NCBI GenBank assembly: GCA_031180805.1
Contig: JAPSLL010000006.1
Coordinates: forward strand, 1 to 64,000
Direction: 5' to 3'
Source of the DNA: Bacillus sp. (in: firmicutes)
GTDB lineage: Bacteria; Bacillota; Bacilli; Bacillales; Bacillaceae
DNA length: 64,000 nt
The position numbers and the translations under genes are program-made. The notes below the pieces were generated by a model. The model was given only the letters and a program-made list of their open reading frames with translations, did no database searches and was not told where the DNA came from. Shown here in pieces: positions 1 through 9,358 of the stretch; within the stretch, counting starts at the first letter, position 1, and every line of letters starts with the position of its first letter.

Positions 1-716
1 CGATGAGGCTTAATTGATTTAGGAATTGTAACGACCTCATTTTGTAAATCCCAGCGTAAAATAATTTGTGCTGTTGATTTATTATACTTTTCTGCGATTT
101 CAGATATGGTTGGGTCATTGATTAATTGTCCTTGCATTAAAGGTGACCATGCCTCAAGTTGAATTTGGTTTTGCTTGCAATATTCATGTAAGCTTTTTTG
201 ACTTAAGCGTGGATGATATTCTACTTGGTTTACCATCGGTTTAATTTCACAATCTGCCAATAAATCATTCAAATGATGCTCTTTAAAATTGCTTACACCA
301 ATAGCGCGAATTCTTCCTTCTTTATAAAGCTTTTCTAATGCTTTCCATGTTTCTTTATATTTATTTAGCTCTGGAACTGGCCAATGAATAAGATATAAAT
401 CTAGGTAGTCTAAGCCTAGCTTTTGCATCGATTCGTCAAACGCCTTTAATGTTGATTCATAGCCTTGGTTTCTGTTCCAAACTTTTGATGTAATAAATAG
501 CTCCTCGCGAGGGACATTAACTTCTGCAATCGCTTTCCCTACACCCTCTTCATTTCCGTAGACGGCAGCCGTATCGATACTTCGATAGCCTACTTCAATT
601 GCAGTTTTGACTGAGTCGATAACCTCTTGACCTTCTTCAACCTTGAAAACCCCTAATCCAAACCAAGGCATCTTTACTCCATTATGTAGTGTAGTTGTGC
701 TTTTTAAGCTTTTCAT
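1..716 (-). CDS. Aldo/keto reductase, partial (C-terminus runs off the window)
   Basis: Manual reverse translation gives MKSLKSTTTLHNGVKMPWFGLGVFKVEEG...YRSIDTAAVYGNEEGVGKAI...DYLDLYLIHWPVP...AIGVSNF, the AKR signature. It is missing from the ORF track because it has no stop in the window. Confidence 0.93.
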   Translation of the reverse strand, partial: MKSLKSTTTLHNGVKMPWFGLGVFKVEEGQEVIDSVKTAIEVGYRSIDTAAVYGNEEGVGKAIAEVNVPREELFITSKVWNRNQGYESTLKAFDESMQKLGLDYLDLYLIHWPVPELNKYKETWKALEKLYKEGRIRAIGVSNFKEHHLNDLLADCEIKPMVNQVEYHPRLSQKSLHEYCKQNQIQLEAWSPLMQGQLINDPTISEIAEKYNKSTAQIILRWDLQNEVVTIPKSIKPH

Positions 717-956
717 CCTCATAACCCCTTTATTATGTGGTATTTTATTAAGTTGCTTAGGCGTATTTCCTATTTTATGAGAGAAAGGAAGTGCCTAAAA
801 ACCTAATAAGTGATTCAACTATCTATTCAATAAAACCATTCAATAGATAAGAGTCTCGTCTTATATTTTGCAATAAAAGATTTATTCTATAAAGTAATAT
901 GCTCACAAAATTTTGAACAAAACTATTTGTACTCCTTGCAATAGCTTAAACATAAA

Positions 957-985
957 AAAGCCCTTTATCGAAACGATAAGGGCAA
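957..985 (-). terminator. Intrinsic terminator of the YjcZ-type gene
   Basis: Minus strand GCCCTTATCG-TTTCG-ATAAAGGGC followed by TTTTTT. Confidence 0.7.
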
Positions 986-1002
986 TCTTTTTCTTCGAAT
1001 TG

Positions 1003-1104
1003 TTAGTAACCAACGTAAGAAGCACCGATAATAATTAACAAGATAAACAATACAACTAATAGAGCAAATCCAAATCCAAAGCCGTAACCAGCTTCACCAC
1101 CCAT
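1003..1104 (-). CDS. YjcZ-family small sporulation protein (33 aa)
   Basis: Translates to MGGEAGYGFGFGFALLVVLFILLIIIGASYVGY*, with an AGGAGGTGTAAC RBS upstream. Too short for the ORF track. Confidence 0.9.
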   Translation of the reverse strand: MGGEAGYGFGFGFALLVVLFILLIIIGASYVGY

Positions 1105-1241
1105 TGTTACACCTCCTAAAGCATTTGCTTTACTATATGTATCTAGACAAAAGTCTGTATAGGCATTTCACCTTTTGCATTTTCTTTTTACCTTATGTTA
1201 TAAAGTTTATAGAGATGAAATGAAGAACGGTGGTGTAATCT

Positions 1242-1910
1242 ATGTGTGGACGCTTTTCCTTAGCTACAGATCAAACGATTTTACAGGAGCATTTTGAATT
1301 TCTTATTCATGAAGAGCTTGAGTTTAGATATAATATTGCACCTTCTCAGGATATCCTTGTTGTTGGCTCAAATGGAAAAGATCGTGTAGGTACAAAAATG
1401 AGATGGGGACTTGTTCCTCCGTGGGCAAAGGATACGAAAATTGGTTATAAAATGATTAATGCTAGGGCTGAGTCACTTGATGAAAAGGTTAGCTTTAAAA
1501 GACCTTTTCAATCACAGAGATGTCTAATCTTATGCGATGGTTTTTATGAATGGAAAAAAGAAGGGAACATGAAACAGCCATATCGTTTTATGATGAAAAA
1601 TAACAAGCCATTTGCTTTTGCAGGGTTATGGGAACGATGGGATAAAGGAGACAAGCCGCTATTTACGTGTACGATCATTACAACAAAACCAAACGAGTTG
1701 TTAGAAGAAGTACATGACAGAATGCCTGTTATTTTACCTGAAGATAAATATGATGAGTGGATTGATAGAAATCAAACAAATTACAACGAGTTAAAATCAT
1801 TACTAGTACCGTATCAAGCTAATTTTATGGATTGCTATCCAGTATCAAGCTTAGTCAATTCTCCGAAAAACGAGTCAAAGGAATGTATTGTTAATGTAAA
1901 TAGTCTTTAA
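1242..1910 (+). CDS. SOS response-associated peptidase (SRAP/YedK/HMCES family)
   Basis: MCGRFSLATD start with catalytic Cys2, plus WGLVPPWAKD, INARAES and CLILCDGFYEWKK motifs. Confidence 0.95.
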   Translation: MCGRFSLATDQTILQEHFEFLIHEELEFRYNIAPSQDILVVGSNGKDRVGTKMRWGLVPPWAKDTKIGYKMINARAESLDEKVSFKRPFQSQRCLILCDGFYEWKKEGNMKQPYRFMMKNNKPFAFAGLWERWDKGDKPLFTCTIITTKPNELLEEVHDRMPVILPEDKYDEWIDRNQTNYNELKSLLVPYQANFMDCYPVSSLVNSPKNESKECIVNVNSL

Positions 1911-1939
1911 TTTTTATATGAAAATATGATTTCAATTAA

Positions 1940-1985
1940 CAATGGTCAGCTACCCTCAAGATTTAACCTGAAGTAACTGACCATT
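1940..1985. terminator. Intrinsic hairpin between convergent genes
   Basis: AATGGTCAG...CTGACCATT with flanking T/A runs. Confidence 0.55.
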
Positions 1986-2001
1986 TCTTTGTTTCGTTAT
2001 A

Positions 2002-2616
2002 TCATTTTGATTCGTAAAGACGAATATACCACTCTCTTGCCTTTTCGACTTCATCTCTTGTTAATTGGTGACCTGCATTACCCCAATGTTCCTCAACAAT
2101 TGCATTTGCATCTCGAAGCTTTTCGATAAGCTCCTTCGTTTCCTGTTGTGGTATGATCGGATCGTTTGTACCAGCACCAATAAAAATGTGAGTGTTTGAT
2201 AAGTCTGGTAAATGAATTCCTCTACGTGGAACCATTGCATGAAACAGAATAGCACCATGTAAGGCGTTTGGAAGATGATACATTAGACTTGCTGCTATAT
2301 TAGCGCCATTTGAATAGCCTATAGCAACGAGACGATTACGATCAAATACATATTTTTCAGCAGCCTCATTAAGGAACTCATTTAATTCATTTGTACGAAA
2401 AATTAGATCTTCCTCATCAAAAATTCCCTCTGCAAGCCGTCTGAAAAATCTTGGCATTCCATTTTCAAGGACATTCCCTCTTACACCGAGGATTGATGCA
2501 TCTGGTGCGATCATATTAGCTATTGGTAATAAATCTCGTTCATTTCCACCTGTTCCATGAAGTAGAACAAAAGTTGGTGAATTTTTATCTTTTCCTGCTT
2601 GATAAATATGTTCCAT
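2002..2616 (-). CDS. mhqD: Alpha/beta hydrolase / carboxylesterase, MhqD-like
   Basis: LLHGTGGNERDLLP, GYSNGANIA and GNAGHQL; lies downstream of the ring-cleaving dioxygenase as in mhqNOD. Confidence 0.8.
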   Translation of the reverse strand: MEHIYQAGKDKNSPTFVLLHGTGGNERDLLPIANMIAPDASILGVRGNVLENGMPRFFRRLAEGIFDEEDLIFRTNELNEFLNEAAEKYVFDRNRLVAIGYSNGANIAASLMYHLPNALHGAILFHAMVPRRGIHLPDLSNTHIFIGAGTNDPIIPQQETKELIEKLRDANAIVEEHWGNAGHQLTRDEVEKAREWYIRLYESK

Positions 2617-2644
2617 AATAAATGAAATTCCCCTCTCTAACCTA

Positions 2645-3619
2645 TCAATTTGTTTCCAATGGTTTTAATTTTGCTTCAATTTCTTTTCGTTTGCTTTCAA
2701 AATAAGGAGGTAAAGCTAATGTTTCTCCTAAATGCTCAAAATCTTCGTCATCTTCAAATCCTGGTCCGTCTGTTGCAAGCTCAAATAAAATCCCATTTGG
2801 TTCTCTAAAATATAATGACGCGAAGTAATATCGTTCGACAAAGCCTGAATTAGGTAGATGATTTTCTTCAAGAATCGCTTGCCATTTTTCCAATTCTGTT
2901 GCATCCTCTACGCGAAATGCGACATGGTGAACGCTTCCTCGACCAGGTCTTTCGCGACTTAAATCCGTTTCTTCTATTACATGAATTTCTGCCCCTGTTC
3001 CACCTTCACCAGTTTCAAAAACGCGAACAATTTTAAGATCTTTGTCTCTTTTGTAGGATGCAATTTCACGGAATCCCATTATTTTAGTTAAAACTTCGAT
3101 TGTTCTCTCAGGTCGTGAAACAGTTAAATGTACTGGCCCTAGTCCGATGATTCCCTTCTCTTTTGGAACAGGGCTTTTATCCCATGGGATTCCTCCCGCT
3201 ACCCCTTTATTACTTTCATCGGAAACTAAGATTAATCGTTGTCCTTCAGGATCTCTGAACGATAATGTCGCTCGATGTGATTCATATTGAATCTCATCAT
3301 GGTCAACATTTAATTGGACAAATCTCTCTTTCCAATATTGAAGAGCTTCATTGTCTTTTACACGGAGTGAGGTAGCTGTAATACTGTTTGTCCCAGGGTA
3401 TGTTCTCCCTGCACGAGGAATCTCAAAAAAAGTTAAGTCAGTGCCCGGATTTCCTCGTTCATCCGCATAAAACAAATGATAGACAGATGTGTCATCCTGA
3501 TTGACTGTTTTCTTGACTAATCTCATCCCTAATACTTTTGTATAAAATTCAAAGTTATTCTTTGCATTTGCCGTTAATGCTGATACATGATGAATCCCTT
3601 TTAATGGTTTTCTATTCAT
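2645..3619 (-). CDS. mhqO: Ring-cleaving (VOC/extradiol-type) dioxygenase, MhqO-like; ORF extends to 3640 but RBS favours 3619
   Basis: MNRKPLKGIHHVSALTANAKNNFEFYTKVLGMRLVKKTVNQDD...LFELATDGPGF. GGAAG RBS lies before the internal ATG. Confidence 0.85.
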   Translation of the reverse strand: MNRKPLKGIHHVSALTANAKNNFEFYTKVLGMRLVKKTVNQDDTSVYHLFYADERGNPGTDLTFFEIPRAGRTYPGTNSITATSLRVKDNEALQYWKERFVQLNVDHDEIQYESHRATLSFRDPEGQRLILVSDESNKGVAGGIPWDKSPVPKEKGIIGLGPVHLTVSRPERTIEVLTKIMGFREIASYKRDKDLKIVRVFETGEGGTGAEIHVIEETDLSRERPGRGSVHHVAFRVEDATELEKWQAILEENHLPNSGFVERYYFASLYFREPNGILFELATDGPGFEDDEDFEHLGETLALPPYFESKRKEIEAKLKPLETN

Positions 3620-3675
3620 AGTGATCTTCCTTTCAACCATATTACAATGAAAATACGGAATATCTCAGTTAAAAT

Positions 3676-3693
3676 AATCTCGATTTCAAGATA
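3676..3693 (-). promoter_or_regulatory. Putative MhqR operator
   Basis: Minus strand TATCTTGAAATCGAGATT, 15/18 against the MhqR box as I recall it (TATCTCGAATTCGAGATA), about 57 bp upstream of the dioxygenase start. Confidence 0.65.
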
Positions 3694-3828
3694 ATTATAT
3701 AAGAACCTTATTCAGATGTCAACTTTATAAAGAGTATGTATATGCAGCATTTTTGGTAAGAACAAAGTAAGAAGATAAACAGGGTAAAGTAGACTCAAAC
3801 TTACCTTTACCCTGCATGCAGCTGCTTT

Positions 3829-4188
3829 TTATCGTTGGATGAATGGTCTATTTACTTGTGAAGCTTGATAACTTGGGATTTGTGATTGAATAGGAAAACC
3901 TTGTGTCGCAGGAGCTGTTGTTGAAATTTCTTGCTGCATTTGATTGCAAATATTTAATACTTGTTGGCATTGTTGAATTGCTTGGTGATGATTTTGCAGA
4001 CTTTGCTGGATAACATGAACAGCTTGTTGTTCGTGTTGAATCATTTGTTGTAACATTTGAACATTTTGTTGCTCTTGCTGGAGCATTTGTTTATATTGCT
4101 GACTGCTTTGTTGTGTTTGCTGAATCATTTGTTGAACAATTTGGCGACATTGGTTAATTTGTTGAATCGCATGCTGATTAGTATGCAT
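3829..4188 (-). CDS. Gln-rich low-complexity protein, probably spore-coat associated
   Basis: 119 aa, very rich in Gln (QQMIQQTQQSSQQYKQMLQQEQQ), adjacent to a CotF-like gene. Confidence 0.6.
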   Translation of the reverse strand: MHTNQHAIQQINQCRQIVQQMIQQTQQSSQQYKQMLQQEQQNVQMLQQMIQHEQQAVHVIQQSLQNHHQAIQQCQQVLNICNQMQQEISTTAPATQGFPIQSQIPSYQASQVNRPFIQR

Positions 4189-4202
4189 TGTAATCCCTCC
4201 AA

Positions 4203-4814
4203 TTAAAAGTGAATATTGTTTTGGCTTATTTGTTGTGCAGTCGGATTATATATACTGCTCGGTTGGTAGCTGTTCATTATGGCGTTTGTCGTTGTTTGAT
4301 CAAATGTTGGAACTTGATAGTAGCCGTTTTTATTCATGTAGCTCCAAACTTCATAGGCTTGGTCTGCACAATTTTTTGCACTTTGAATCATCATTTCACG
4401 TAACCCTGAATCTGTACATTCTAGTGCTGCTTGCATTTTCATAACTGCTGATGATTTATGAAGTCCAAGCATACATGATGATACATCACGGTCGTTCATA
4501 TGATTAACAGATGCATTTGGAATTTCTGGAACCCCACCTTGCTTGATCCCATATGAAGGTGTAAAATTCATATTTGCTTGAACACTCGGTAATTGTCCGA
4601 TATTTGCTTTTTGTTGAACTGCCTGTAAAATCGTATTGTACTCACTTGTCATAAACGATAATTGATTTTGAAGAATATTCTTTAACTCTTGATCCTGGCA
4701 ATATTGCTGAAACAATTGAAACTGATTAATTCCATTGATTGTACACATTAACACTTCATGACAATCTAAAATTTCATGGGCTCCGATAGCTTGTTGGTTC
4801 ATTTGATTTTGCAT
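4203..4814 (-). CDS. Spore coat protein, CotF family
   Basis: Two ferritin-like/CotF helical segments (AHEILDCHEVLMCTINGINQFQLFQQYCQDQELKNIL; LECTDSGLREMMIQSAKNCADQAYEVWSYMNKNGYYQVP). ATGGAGG RBS favours start at MQNQ (4814). Confidence 0.8.
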   Translation of the reverse strand: MQNQMNQQAIGAHEILDCHEVLMCTINGINQFQLFQQYCQDQELKNILQNQLSFMTSEYNTILQAVQQKANIGQLPSVQANMNFTPSYGIKQGGVPEIPNASVNHMNDRDVSSCMLGLHKSSAVMKMQAALECTDSGLREMMIQSAKNCADQAYEVWSYMNKNGYYQVPTFDQTTTNAIMNSYQPSSIYNPTAQQISQNNIHF

Positions 4815-5007
4815 ATGTCGTTCCTCCATTATCTTAAGTTTTAAAGCCAAATATAAATTCCCACGATACTTGATAAAATATACAATCTATTTAAGTTTCT
4901 TAAATTTTTCAAAGAACATTTCACTTGTGACAATCCCCCTTTTTAGCAATAGATGAATAAGTAATAGGTGTCCCAGGAAATTCACGAATCCATTTCAATT
5001 TGTTATT

Positions 5008-5048
5008 AAACAAAAAAACAGAACCAAAATAGTCCTGTTTTTTTGTTT
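5008..5048. terminator. Intrinsic terminator
   Basis: AAACAAAAAAACAG...CTGTTTTTTTGTTT dyad. Confidence 0.5.
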
Positions 5049-5057
5049 AATATTTTT

Positions 5058-6503
5058 TCATTGTTCTTTTGGAAACCATGCGATTTTAAGCAATCTTAAT
5101 CCTTCCTCGATTTCAGTTTCCGATAGACCGCCAAAACCTAGTAAAAGCATGTTGTCTTGTTCTTGTTGATTCTCAATCTTGTAGATTGAGGTTGGATATA
5201 CGCTGACACCGAATTGTTTCGCTGTTTCAATAAGCTTTAATTCGTCCATATCGTTTTTCACTTTAATGACAATATGAAGACCTGCGCCAGCACCTACAAT
5301 TTCTATTTTATCCTCAAAAATGTCCGAAAAGCGACTTATCAAAACCTCATGCTTTTTTTGGTAAAGAGTTCGCATTTTTCGCATATGTCTCTCAAAATCA
5401 CCTGATTCCATGAACCATTGAAGGGTTGTTTGAAAAATAGGTGATGCATGTTGGTCATAGCTATGATTGCCTAAATGAAATAAGCTAAGCAAATCCATTG
5501 GTAAAACAAGATAACTAATTCGAAATGAAGGTGTTAGCGATTTCGAAAATGTCCCTAAATAAATGACCCTTCCATTATTGTCAAGACTTTGTAACGAAGG
5601 AATGGGACGATTATTGTAGCGAAATTCTCCGTCATAATCATTCTCAATAATATAAATTTCATTTTCTGTAGCGTACTTTAATAGTTTGATTCGTTTGTTG
5701 ATCGAAAGGGTCATCCCATATGGAAACTGATAGGATGGTGTGAGATAAATTGCTTGTACTTCTTTCTTCTTTAAATTATTTAGGTTAATGCCGTCCAGCT
5801 CTAATTCTAGTGTTTCTACTTGAAATGGAAATTTATTTAATAATGCTTTCACCCCAACATGTACGGAGCTTTCGACAGCAATGCTTGTCGTTCTGTGCTG
5901 AATGAGCTGAAACAAAAGATCTAAAGAATGAAATGTACCTGCTCCAATGACAATTTGATCTGGAGAGCACCTGACACCACGATTTTGGTGTAAGTATGAA
6001 GCGATTTCCTCACGAAGTCCTGATTCACCTTGGATATCCCCGTATAATAAATGAAAATTGTATTCTGGCAATAGGCTTCGATTCATAAATTTTCGCCATT
6101 TTGTAATCGGGAAATGATGTAAATCAATCGTTCCGTAGCCAAAGTCATACTTAATGGCATCATTTTGATAAGAATGATAAAAGTGATGTATTGGTGAATA
6201 GTTAGAGGCGGCAGACATCTTATTAGGTTCAAGATCATGATGGGATCTAGCAATCGATTCTATGTTTTCTGCATAGTAACCACTTCTTGGCTTACTTTTA
6301 ATATAACCTTCTGCAAGTAGCTGGTCATATGCTAATGCCACTGGTGTTCTACTTATGTTGAGATATTGAGATAATCTTCGAATAGAAGGTAGTTTACAGT
6401 CTGCTTCGATCCTACCAGCAATTATTTCCTTTCGTATATAATCATATATTTGTAGATAAATTGGATTAATCGAGGATTTGTCGATCATTGGGGTTAATTC
6501 CAT
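5058..6503 (-). CDS. MocR-type GntR/aminotransferase-fold PLP-dependent transcriptional regulator
   Basis: N-terminal wHTH (IYDYIRKEIIAGRIEADCKLPSIRRLSQYLNISRTPV) followed by an aminotransferase fold (IYIIENDYDGEFRYN, YLGTFSKSLTPSFRISYLV). Confidence 0.93.
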   Translation of the reverse strand: MELTPMIDKSSINPIYLQIYDYIRKEIIAGRIEADCKLPSIRRLSQYLNISRTPVALAYDQLLAEGYIKSKPRSGYYAENIESIARSHHDLEPNKMSAASNYSPIHHFYHSYQNDAIKYDFGYGTIDLHHFPITKWRKFMNRSLLPEYNFHLLYGDIQGESGLREEIASYLHQNRGVRCSPDQIVIGAGTFHSLDLLFQLIQHRTTSIAVESSVHVGVKALLNKFPFQVETLELELDGINLNNLKKKEVQAIYLTPSYQFPYGMTLSINKRIKLLKYATENEIYIIENDYDGEFRYNNRPIPSLQSLDNNGRVIYLGTFSKSLTPSFRISYLVLPMDLLSLFHLGNHSYDQHASPIFQTTLQWFMESGDFERHMRKMRTLYQKKHEVLISRFSDIFEDKIEIVGAGAGLHIVIKVKNDMDELKLIETAKQFGVSVYPTSIYKIENQQEQDNMLLLGFGGLSETEIEEGLRLLKIAWFPKEQ

Positions 6504-6630
6504 TTCGTATTCCTCTCCCTTTAAACTGTCACTCGAAACTTGTTAAATCTGGCTATTTTTGAAATGTCAATTTCAAGTTATCCTCATCATATCATCATTT
6601 TTATAAAAATATCTAATAAAGGAGCAAAAA

Positions 6631-7701
6631 ATGACTTATATTCTACCTCATATTATGGAAATGCCTTCTTATCAGTCTGGAAAACAACCAGATGAAAAAA
6701 GGGCAATCAAATTGAACCTGAACGAAAATCCTTTTCCACCATCTAAGCGAGTATTTGAGGCGTTGCAATCTATTCAGGTTGATTCATTAAAACGATATCC
6801 TGATCAGTTGTGCCAAGAACTCCGTGAAGAAATAGCAAAGCATAATTTTGTAAAAAGGGAACAGGTTTTTTGTGGGAATGGTTCGAGTGAAATTATTTCG
6901 TTACTTTTTACTACTTTTATTGGTGCTCAAGGTCGAATTGCATTACCTGATCCAACATTCTCGCTTTATGAAAATGTTGCCGCACGATTTCAAGTTGAAT
7001 GTGTGAAAGTTCCGACACGAGAGGATTTTACAATTGATATTAACTCACTGATCGAATCGAATGCAGATGCAATTATCCTTGTTAATCCAAATGCCCCAAC
7101 AGGTTTACTATTAGCATCATCCGATATCGAGTACCTTGTTTGTCATTATTCAGGTCTTATTGTTATTGATGAGGCATATATCGATTTTGCCTACCCTGAA
7201 AACTCAGCCGTTCCACTCATTCATCAATATGATAATGTGATCGTTTTACGAACATTTTCTAAAGTATATTCACTATGTGGGATTCGCATTGGCTATTGTT
7301 TTTCAAATCCTCAGCTTATAGCTGCATTAGAAAAAAGTAAAAATCTTTATCATATTAATACGATTAGTCAACAGCTTGCATTAGCTGCATTAAAAGATAA
7401 GGAATACTTGAATACAACAGTTCAAATGATTAAACAGATTCGTGATCACTTTAGTAACAGGTTAAAAGAACTAGGGTTTATCGTTTTACCATCTGAAACG
7501 AATTTTATCCTATGCTCACCTCCTAGCCATGTAAACATGACCGCAAAAGAGCTATTTGAAGCATTTATTCAACGTAATATATATGTCCGTTATTTCGATT
7601 CACCTCGTTTGAAGGATAAATTACGTATTTCTGTTGGCACAGAGGAAGAAATGGAGATTTTATCTCATGAGGTTTCCTCTATTATAAAAGAAGGCAAGTA
7701 A
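6631..7701 (+). CDS. hisC: Histidinol-phosphate aminotransferase-like class I/II aminotransferase
   Basis: LNLNENPFPPS, NPNAPTG, VIDEAYIDF, RTFSKVYSLCGIRIGY; divergent from the mocR-type gene. Confidence 0.87.
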   Translation: MTYILPHIMEMPSYQSGKQPDEKRAIKLNLNENPFPPSKRVFEALQSIQVDSLKRYPDQLCQELREEIAKHNFVKREQVFCGNGSSEIISLLFTTFIGAQGRIALPDPTFSLYENVAARFQVECVKVPTREDFTIDINSLIESNADAIILVNPNAPTGLLLASSDIEYLVCHYSGLIVIDEAYIDFAYPENSAVPLIHQYDNVIVLRTFSKVYSLCGIRIGYCFSNPQLIAALEKSKNLYHINTISQQLALAALKDKEYLNTTVQMIKQIRDHFSNRLKELGFIVLPSETNFILCSPPSHVNMTAKELFEAFIQRNIYVRYFDSPRLKDKLRISVGTEEEMEILSHEVSSIIKEGK

Positions 7702-7835
7702 AGGATTCTCTATAACTATTTTTATTGACTAAAGTGGATACATCCATTTTTCATTGTGAAATCCTCCATTACAGGGTTCTTCTCGTATACAATAAACAAA
7801 GGATCGAAAAATGCATTGAAGCAATAACATAACAA

Positions 7836-7866
7836 AAACATCTCAGAATTTGTCTGAGATGTTTTA
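7836..7866 (-). terminator. Intrinsic terminator of the 94-aa ORF
   Basis: AACATCTCAGA-ATTTG-TCTGAGATGTTTT. Confidence 0.65.
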
Positions 7867-8148
7867 ATGTATTGTATATGATATGTTTCCGTTGGCAAAT
7901 ATCGTCACTTTACATATCCCATGATTATCAAATTGTTTTGAAATAGAAAAGGATCGATCTTCTATGTTCAACTTCCAATTATCAGGTGCATTTGCTCGTA
8001 AATGCATGACCTCATTTTTATAAAAATGATAGTTATTTGATAGTGACAAAAAGCCTTCTTCCTTCGCATACCATAGCTTTTTAATATATTTTACAGCCTG
8101 AATCGTATCAGAACTATTCATAATTAGCTGCACAGTTGAATAATTCAT
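7864..8148 (-). CDS. Hypothetical protein (94 aa)
   Basis: Complete ORF with terminator immediately downstream; no family recognised. Confidence 0.6.
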   Translation of the reverse strand: MNYSTVQLIMNSSDTIQAVKYIKKLWYAKEEGFLSLSNNYHFYKNEVMHLRANAPDNWKLNIEDRSFSISKQFDNHGICKVTIFANGNISYTIH

Positions 8149-8284
8149 TTTATCCCCTCATCCTATAAGCTATTGGAGAAAACAAGCTAGTTTATAAGCT
8201 TATATCTTATAGATTAGTAGAATTTAGGAGAAAATACTATGCAAAAATGTTTCCAATTAAATTGATAGAAAACAAATACATATA

Positions 8285-8300
8285 TGTGATTGATATCACA
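8285..8300. promoter_or_regulatory. Fnr/CRP-type binding site (TGTGATTGATATCACA)
   Basis: Perfect TGTGA-N6-TCACA dyad 46 bp upstream of the RIC pseudogene start. Confidence 0.75.
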
Positions 8301-8346
8301 ACACTCGTTTGTAAACCAAAATACCCATCTTTTAGGAGGTGCATGT

Positions 8347-9043
8347 ATGATTCAAAAATTTAACCGAACAACAACAATTGGAGAAATTGTCGCAGCCTTT
8401 CCACTATCCAGTGATTTTTTTAAGTAATATAAAAATGATTTTTCCTGTGGAGGAAATAAAACGCTAGAACAGGTAATAGAAAATCGGAAGCTTCAGGCAG
8501 ATGAATTTGTCGAAAAGCTTGAACAATTTTATTTAGAAAATAATCGATCAACAGATGAAACAGATTGGAGAATGGTTGAATCAGAAAAATTACTTCATCA
8601 TATAATTTCTGTACACCATCATTATGCCTTATATGAAGTTAGCAAATGACGCCATATGTGAATAAGGTCGCAATGGTACACGGTGAACATCATCCACATT
8701 TGCATCAGCTATTAGCACTTTTTACAGAGTTAAAGGAAGAGTTATACGCGCATTTTGAAAAGGAAGAAATATCGGTTTTCCCGGAAATTTTAAAATATGA
8801 AAAAGTAAAGTCGGAACAATCGTAATAGAATTGCAGACATTAGTAAAAAGTCTCGAGGATGAACACGATGCTGCAGGTGAAATTTTAAAGAAAATTCGTA
8901 TGTTAACAAACGATTATCATGTACCTGAAGCTGCTTGTGGTACGTATCGTTTAGTTTGTAACCGCTTAGAAATGCTAGAGGACGATATGTTCGAGCATAT
9001 TCATTTAGAAAATAACATCCTCTTTCCTAGGTATCTTTCATAA
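8347..9043 (+). pseudogene. RIC / ScdA / YtfE di-iron iron-sulfur-cluster repair protein, decayed
   Basis: Frame 1: MIQKFNRTTTIGEIVAAFPLSSDFFK*YKNDFSCGGNKTL... (TAA at 8425). After TGA at 8647 the coding continues in another frame as MTPYVNKVAMVHGEHHPHLHQLLALF...YAHFEKEEISVFPEI. A third frame holds LQTLVKSLEDEHDAAGEILKKIR...HIHLENNILFPRY. Confidence 0.92.
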
Positions 9044-9068
9044 TGTGTAAAGTCTAGTATTAAAGCTA

Positions 9069-9226
9069 GTTGTTGATTTCATTCATTTTGTTTTTTTATT
9101 GGAGAGAATTCGTGAGTCTCCTGTGGGAGAAGTGTGTCAAAGTAAGACCTTAAAGGGCTAATGCTCTTAATGTCCGTGAAAAGTAAAGCTGTAAATAGGA
9201 AATAAGCAACTAGGATACACAGCATA
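9069..9226. repeat. Decayed copy of a common Bacillaceae intergenic repeat
   Basis: GTGAGTCTCCTGTGGGAGAAGTGTGTCAAAGTAAGACC resembles the remembered consensus GCGAGACTCCTGCGGGAGAAGCGTGTCAGGGTGAGACC. Ends TTGTTGATTTC...GGAAATAAGCAAC are loosely inverted. Confidence 0.5.
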
Positions 9227-9249
9227 ATGCAAAAAAGGATAACGAAATG

Positions 9250-9279
9250 CCTACCCTAAAATGCTTGGGTAGGTTTTTT
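9250..9279 (+). terminator. Intrinsic terminator
   Basis: CCTACCC-TAAAATGCTT-GGGTAGG-TTTTTT. Confidence 0.7.
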
Positions 9280-9358
9280 GTTGCGAAAATGTCACATCTA
9301 TCTAAAAACGCTCTTAAAATGTAATCTTTTACACAAACAGGATGAAACAGGTTTGCTA

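Noticed and set aside
2061-2258. 65-aa minus-strand ORF
   Set aside because: Alternative frame within the mhqD-like hydrolase.
4209-4444. Plus-strand ORFs (64 and 69 aa)
   Set aside because: Antisense to the CotF-like gene; Cys/His-rich shadow translation.
9281-9296. Fnr-like half site TTGCGAAAATGTCACA upstream of narK-PAS
   Set aside because: Only the right half (TCACA) matches; too degenerate to call.
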